Source: Cornus controversa (Eukaryota; Streptophyta; Magnoliopsida; Cornales; Cornaceae). Taken from it: a stretch of 64,000 bases of DNA. The stretch lies in assembly GCA_026545225.1 (NCBI GenBank), contig CM048845.1:121461033-121525032 (forward strand), written 5' to 3'. The position numbers and the translations under genes were made by a program. This document shows positions 60,295-64,000 of this stretch, one piece after another. The notes under the pieces are model-generated. The model worked only from the letters and a program-made list of their open reading frames with translations. It searched no databases and was not told where the DNA came from. How positions within the stretch are numbered: the first letter of the stretch is position 1; every line of letters begins with the position of its first letter.

Positions 60295-62079
60295 TAATGG
60301 TTTGAATGAGACAATGGTATAATTTGGCTCTATTTGACTGCTCACTAACCGGAAAAAGGCTCTATCTACTGCTCTTTTGTCGAGAATGATGTTAGGTTTA
60401 AGTTTTAATAAACCAACACGGCTTTTGAAAGGGGAATTCAGATCCTCTCCAGTGATGTACTGCTACAATTTTTTGACATGTTGCATAACCAGTAATAGTT
60501 ACGAACGTGACCTTTCAATCTCGTCATCTAACAGAAGTCGATTTAAGAGTGCTTTCATGATAAATTGTCCAAAAAATTTTAATAAATTTTGGTTGGAAAT
60601 TTTAGATGAATAGTGTAATGTAAACCTGTAATGGAGGCTAGATTCTAATCTCACCTTTAATATGTTAAAAAGTAGTCCTGCATATATATTGCATGTGCGA
60701 TTGGTGCATGCATGTCCCTTTCTTTTGTCCTCCAAAGATCCAAACAATATGAAGAAGAATAAAATCAAGTGTAGCTATAAATTATAATATGGTAAATGAG
60801 AGAATATAGGGATGCCAAACCCTCCCATACAATACAAGCAGTGGAATCTATATTTTCCTTTTCTTCCATTCCCATGGGGGACCACAGCACAATGGAAATG
60901 TGGATGTTGATGTTAGCTTTATAAAGTGTAAAGCTGTGCAATAATTTAACCTACCTACTTCACATGACTCACACCCTCCCTCAATTTTCAGTTCATTGCA
61001 TAAAAAACAACAAAATATAAAATTTATATTCAAATTGTTTAACTACAGATACATTTGAACCACCAGTATCTAGGGTTGCATACTGAATCGGTGGAACTAA
61101 AAAGTCGAACTGAATCGATGGTTCGATTCAATTTGGTTCCAAAATTATGAAATCGTTAAATAACACTTCGGTTATGATTTGGAGTTCTGCGGAACCAAAC
61201 CAAAACGTTTACTGTATATATATATATATAATATATTTCTATTCTATTTTTCAAGGCTAGAATCGGAGAATCAAACCAAATCGTTTTTTCACAATTCGAT
61301 TTGGTTCCAGTTTCTGTAAAACAAATCAAACCGAACCCAACTAAAATGTGTGCACTCTTCTTTCCAAGTGAAAGATATTTTTCTTTTTTTTTTTATAGGT
61401 AAATAACAAAAGCACCCCCTTTCGTAATTTTATAGTGTTTCTTCTCCCTCTTGGCCAATTTTTTTCCTCTCTTGGTTGAGGGTTTTTGGGCCCCTCTATA
61501 ATATAAGTAGTGGAATTATAGAATTAGATTCTAGACCTAGACATGGTAAGAGCAATTAGAGTGACTTTTAGTTTCAATGGCTAAGCTACATAAGGGTATA
61601 GTACTTCACTACCCATAAACCCTCTTTTTTTCTGCTGCAGGCGGGATTCAAGCCCAACTCCTACCTATATATGAATTTAGCATTTCTGATAGTGCACCAA
61701 ATGATAATGTTCTTCCATTTAGACTTGTCCTACTTCTCAAATCTGGGACCTTTTAACAAAATTAGTTCATAACATATGATATGACCCAAAAAAAATGATT
61801 TCGACAAATTGGAGGTTTATTTCAAGTACCAGGAGCCTCGTCCGAAGAAGAAAATATTAGATACCTCGGGGGTACAGTACCTCAAGCCAATGATGAATTG
61901 TTATTTTGTGTCATAAGAGTTTTCATAAGCTAAAGTACGGTACCCGGGATATTGAATATATTTCCCATACAAAGAGATGTTTAGCCTTGCTCATTTATGC
62001 AATCCAAACACATCAAAGGAAGGAACAGAAAATGGTAATTTGGAAACTACAAACCATTTCTCTCTTGCCACAACAATTT
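60295..62079. other. Non-coding sequence 3' of the MsrA-like gene
   Basis: No gene seen on either strand. Contains a hAT-like inverted-repeat remnant at about 61065-61345 and a TA run near 61217-61231. Confidence 0.5.
61065..61345. mobile_element. hAT-like MITE remnant
   Basis: The left part has 'aatcgatggttcgattcaat' and 'ggttccaaaat'; the right part has the inverse theme 'tcaaaccaaatcg', 'attcgatttggttccag'. A TA microsatellite lies between. No clear terminal repeat or target duplication could be fixed. Confidence 0.4.
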
Positions 62080-62757
62080 CTAAGACTCTGTCTTCAGAGA
62101 TTGATTATTTTCTTCTTCTTTTCCTCTTAAATCATCAATTATTTCTTTGCAGGCTGACTCTATCTGCTTCGACAACTGGTGCGCTTTCACAAATGTTTCC
62201 AGTTTATCGCTAATTTCTTTCAAATCCATAGCTAAAATCCTGCAAATATATTATAAGATAACAATGAATGAGTTGTTGCTACTGATGTTGTTTTTATTGT
62301 ATTGTATATAACAGAGGCCACAAGAGTGGCCAGCCCAATCACATAGGCCTTGTAGGTTTGCCCAATTTTGACCACAGTAACACCAACTGGGCTAGATGAG
62401 TTCATTTGGGTTTTGAATCTCTATTAATGTACAAAATTGGGTAATGACCCAAAAATGGTAGGCCCAATAATGGCCTTTTCCCTTATGAATTGGATCCATT
62501 GGGACGTTTAGTGTTTTCTAAATGTAAGAGCAATTCCTAGGGCCTAGGCACATTGGGCTGCTAGATGTGATGAGAGGACAAGACTAGTTGAGAAATGCTA
62601 CATTCTGAAATGATTTGGTACCCAATAGTAATAACCCCTCTTGCCCTTGTAGTGTTTTGCAATAAACCCCCAGCCAACTAAGTGGAGGGGGGTAGAGAAG
62701 ACAAAGAAAATGACTAAAATATCCATAATTTTTGTTTGGATATGTGTTTTATGCAAT

Positions 62758-62816
<59 letters not shown>

Positions 62817-63847
62817 ATACTCTGAAATTAATGTGAATCTAAATTTCGTTGCTACAATTAATACAAGGAGCATGCTACTTAAAGGACTTGGGTACTAGTG
62901 TTCCCGGGCACCTAGCTGGGCTCACTTCATATTAGCTTTAGATCCACAAAAATGGTGTATATCAGTACATATCATTTTCCAAACTAAACCATGGGCTGAT
63001 TCAGTTTCAAATGACGGACAGTGATGACCAGATTAAGCAGTGACCCATGCCGTAGTGGGTCCCGCTCAAGAAAATGAATGAGGTCCCAAAGTGGCATTTG
63101 ACCTTTTTGCAAAAAGAAAAAGAAAAAGAAAAAGAAAAATAAAAAATGTGTTACATGCAATGTTTACTTACCCATTGAGTTTGCAAGCAATATTTGACTC
63201 CACAAATTGGTGGGTGCTTCTAAGACTCAAACTTCCACAAAGCCCATAATGCTTCTGCAGATAATACTTCTGATGATGGTTCTCTGCAACGAAGAAATCA
63301 CCATCAAATGGGATCATCTTCGTTACAATCCTCCTGTTCAGCTTCATCTGCCGTCTGATCTTTGACTCTTGTGCTACCTTCCTCTGCTCCTCTGTTGAAT
63401 GAAATATCACTGACCTATGATGTGTGCTTATCCCAAAATTCTGCCACACACACATCACATCATCACATCTAAATATAACAAACAAACAAATAATTAAATA
63501 AAAGACAAGAGACTGTTTTCGTAATTCGAATTTATCACAACGCCAAGTCCACTTTCATAAAAAAAATAAAACAAATTAATAATAATCCCAAATTAATATA
63601 AGTTAAGGCTAACAAGAAAATGAAAGTATACGTACAAGAAAATCCCTGTTGGTAGGATCATGGGTTTCCCAGAATGCATCACATAGACATCTGTATGAGA
63701 TTTTTCTCTTATCATATGTGATTTTTACAGCTTCAGTATGGCCTGTTCTTCCTTCACACACCTGTAATAATTAAAAAAATTTGTTTTGGTTTACAAATTT
63801 AATTCATCGAGCTCTGTATAGAAATATATGTATTTGTGTGTATGTGT

Positions 63848-63884
<37 letters not shown>

Positions 63885-64000
63885 TGTGTATATTCTCACC
63901 TCTCTGTATGTTGGTTTTCTGAGAGTTCCTCCGCAATAGCCTGTGACTGTTTTGACAACACCATCCACACGCCCATATGCAGCTTCAAGACTCCAGAAAC
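62080..64000 (-). CDS. Peptide methionine sulfoxide reductase A (MsrA)-like, C-terminal four exons (gene continues past the edge)
   Basis: Enzyme family reducing methionine-S-sulfoxide in proteins. Minus-strand exons: 64000-63900 (partial), 63761-63636, 63440-63172, 62239-62080; all introns GT-AG and frame-consistent. Landmarks: FWSLEAAYGRVDGVVKT, TGYCGGT and PTYREV, then GHTEAVKITYD and FWETHDPTN, then THHRSVIF and ENHHQKYYLQKH. The residue before FW is normally the catalytic Cys; only the last two bases (GT) of its codon are in the window, so it cannot be confirmed. The canonical G(T/N)QYRS block is replaced by NFGISTHHRS, as I recall in a divergent plant MsrA group. The last exon encodes a Lys/Glu-rich helical tail ending NQSLKTES that bacterial MsrA lacks. 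Its promoter is outside the window. Confidence 0.88.
62761..62812 (+). repeat. (AT)26 microsatellite in an MsrA-like intron
   Basis: Uninterrupted AT repeat within the 62240-63171 intron. A second simple run (GAAAAA)n lies at about 63114-63139 in the same intron. Confidence 0.95.
63851..63881 (+). repeat. (TA)15 microsatellite in an MsrA-like intron
   Basis: TA run immediately inside the intron after the 64000-63900 exon. Confidence 0.9.

Noticed and set aside
62598-62873. Minus-strand frame across the (AT)26 run
   Set aside because: Ile/Tyr repeat translation inside an MsrA-like intron.

Overview
This is a stretch of nuclear DNA from a flowering plant, most likely a eudicot. It is AT-rich and intron-bearing, dominated by transposable elements, and carries plant-specific families: LRK10L receptor kinases with GUB_WAK_bind/WAK_assoc ectodomains, MULEs, an Au-type SINE, and Tekay-like and Tat-like Ty3 elements. 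All exon models were built by eye from reading frame, splice dinucleotides and remembered family conservation; no search was run.

Layout. 1-2290: 3' part of an LRK10L-type receptor kinase whose ectodomain lies left of the window. About 2321-7390: a decayed Mutator-like element with a broken transposase (minus strand) and a convergent GRF zinc-finger gene (plus strand). 7395-7960: a LINE 3' fragment. About 8260-9035: a hAT-like remnant. 9595-11008: a non-autonomous MULE with about 350-bp inverted repeats. 12590-13500: locally duplicated AT-rich DNA. 13686-about 21115: an old Tekay-like Ty3 element (minus strand) with a degenerate polyprotein. 21458-24914: the C-terminal exons of a RELCH-like (LisH/HEAT) gene, containing a U12-type AT-AC intron and apparently lacking one conserved internal segment. 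26496-27141: a broken class I glutamine amidotransferase fragment.

28646-46477: the most interesting region. Five LRK10L ectodomain exons lie in a row on the plus strand (28646, 32328, 36429, 39456, 42334). Each ends in a phase-1 splice donor, but only one membrane/kinase exon set exists (44945-46477). The four upstream ectodomain exons are either alternative first exons of one receptor gene, ectodomain-only secreted proteins, or relics of tandem duplication.

48493-48954: a small conserved plant gene of unknown function. 50197-60285: a MULE (9-bp target duplication) split by a young 9.2-kb Tat-lineage Ty3 retrotransposon (50378-59616). That element has near-identical 496-bp LTRs, an in-frame amber stop in a tobamovirus-type readthrough context between gag-pro and pol, and an antisense three-exon gene with its own TATA box. 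62080-64000: the 3' exons of a peptide methionine sulfoxide reductase A-like gene on the minus strand, which continues past the right edge.
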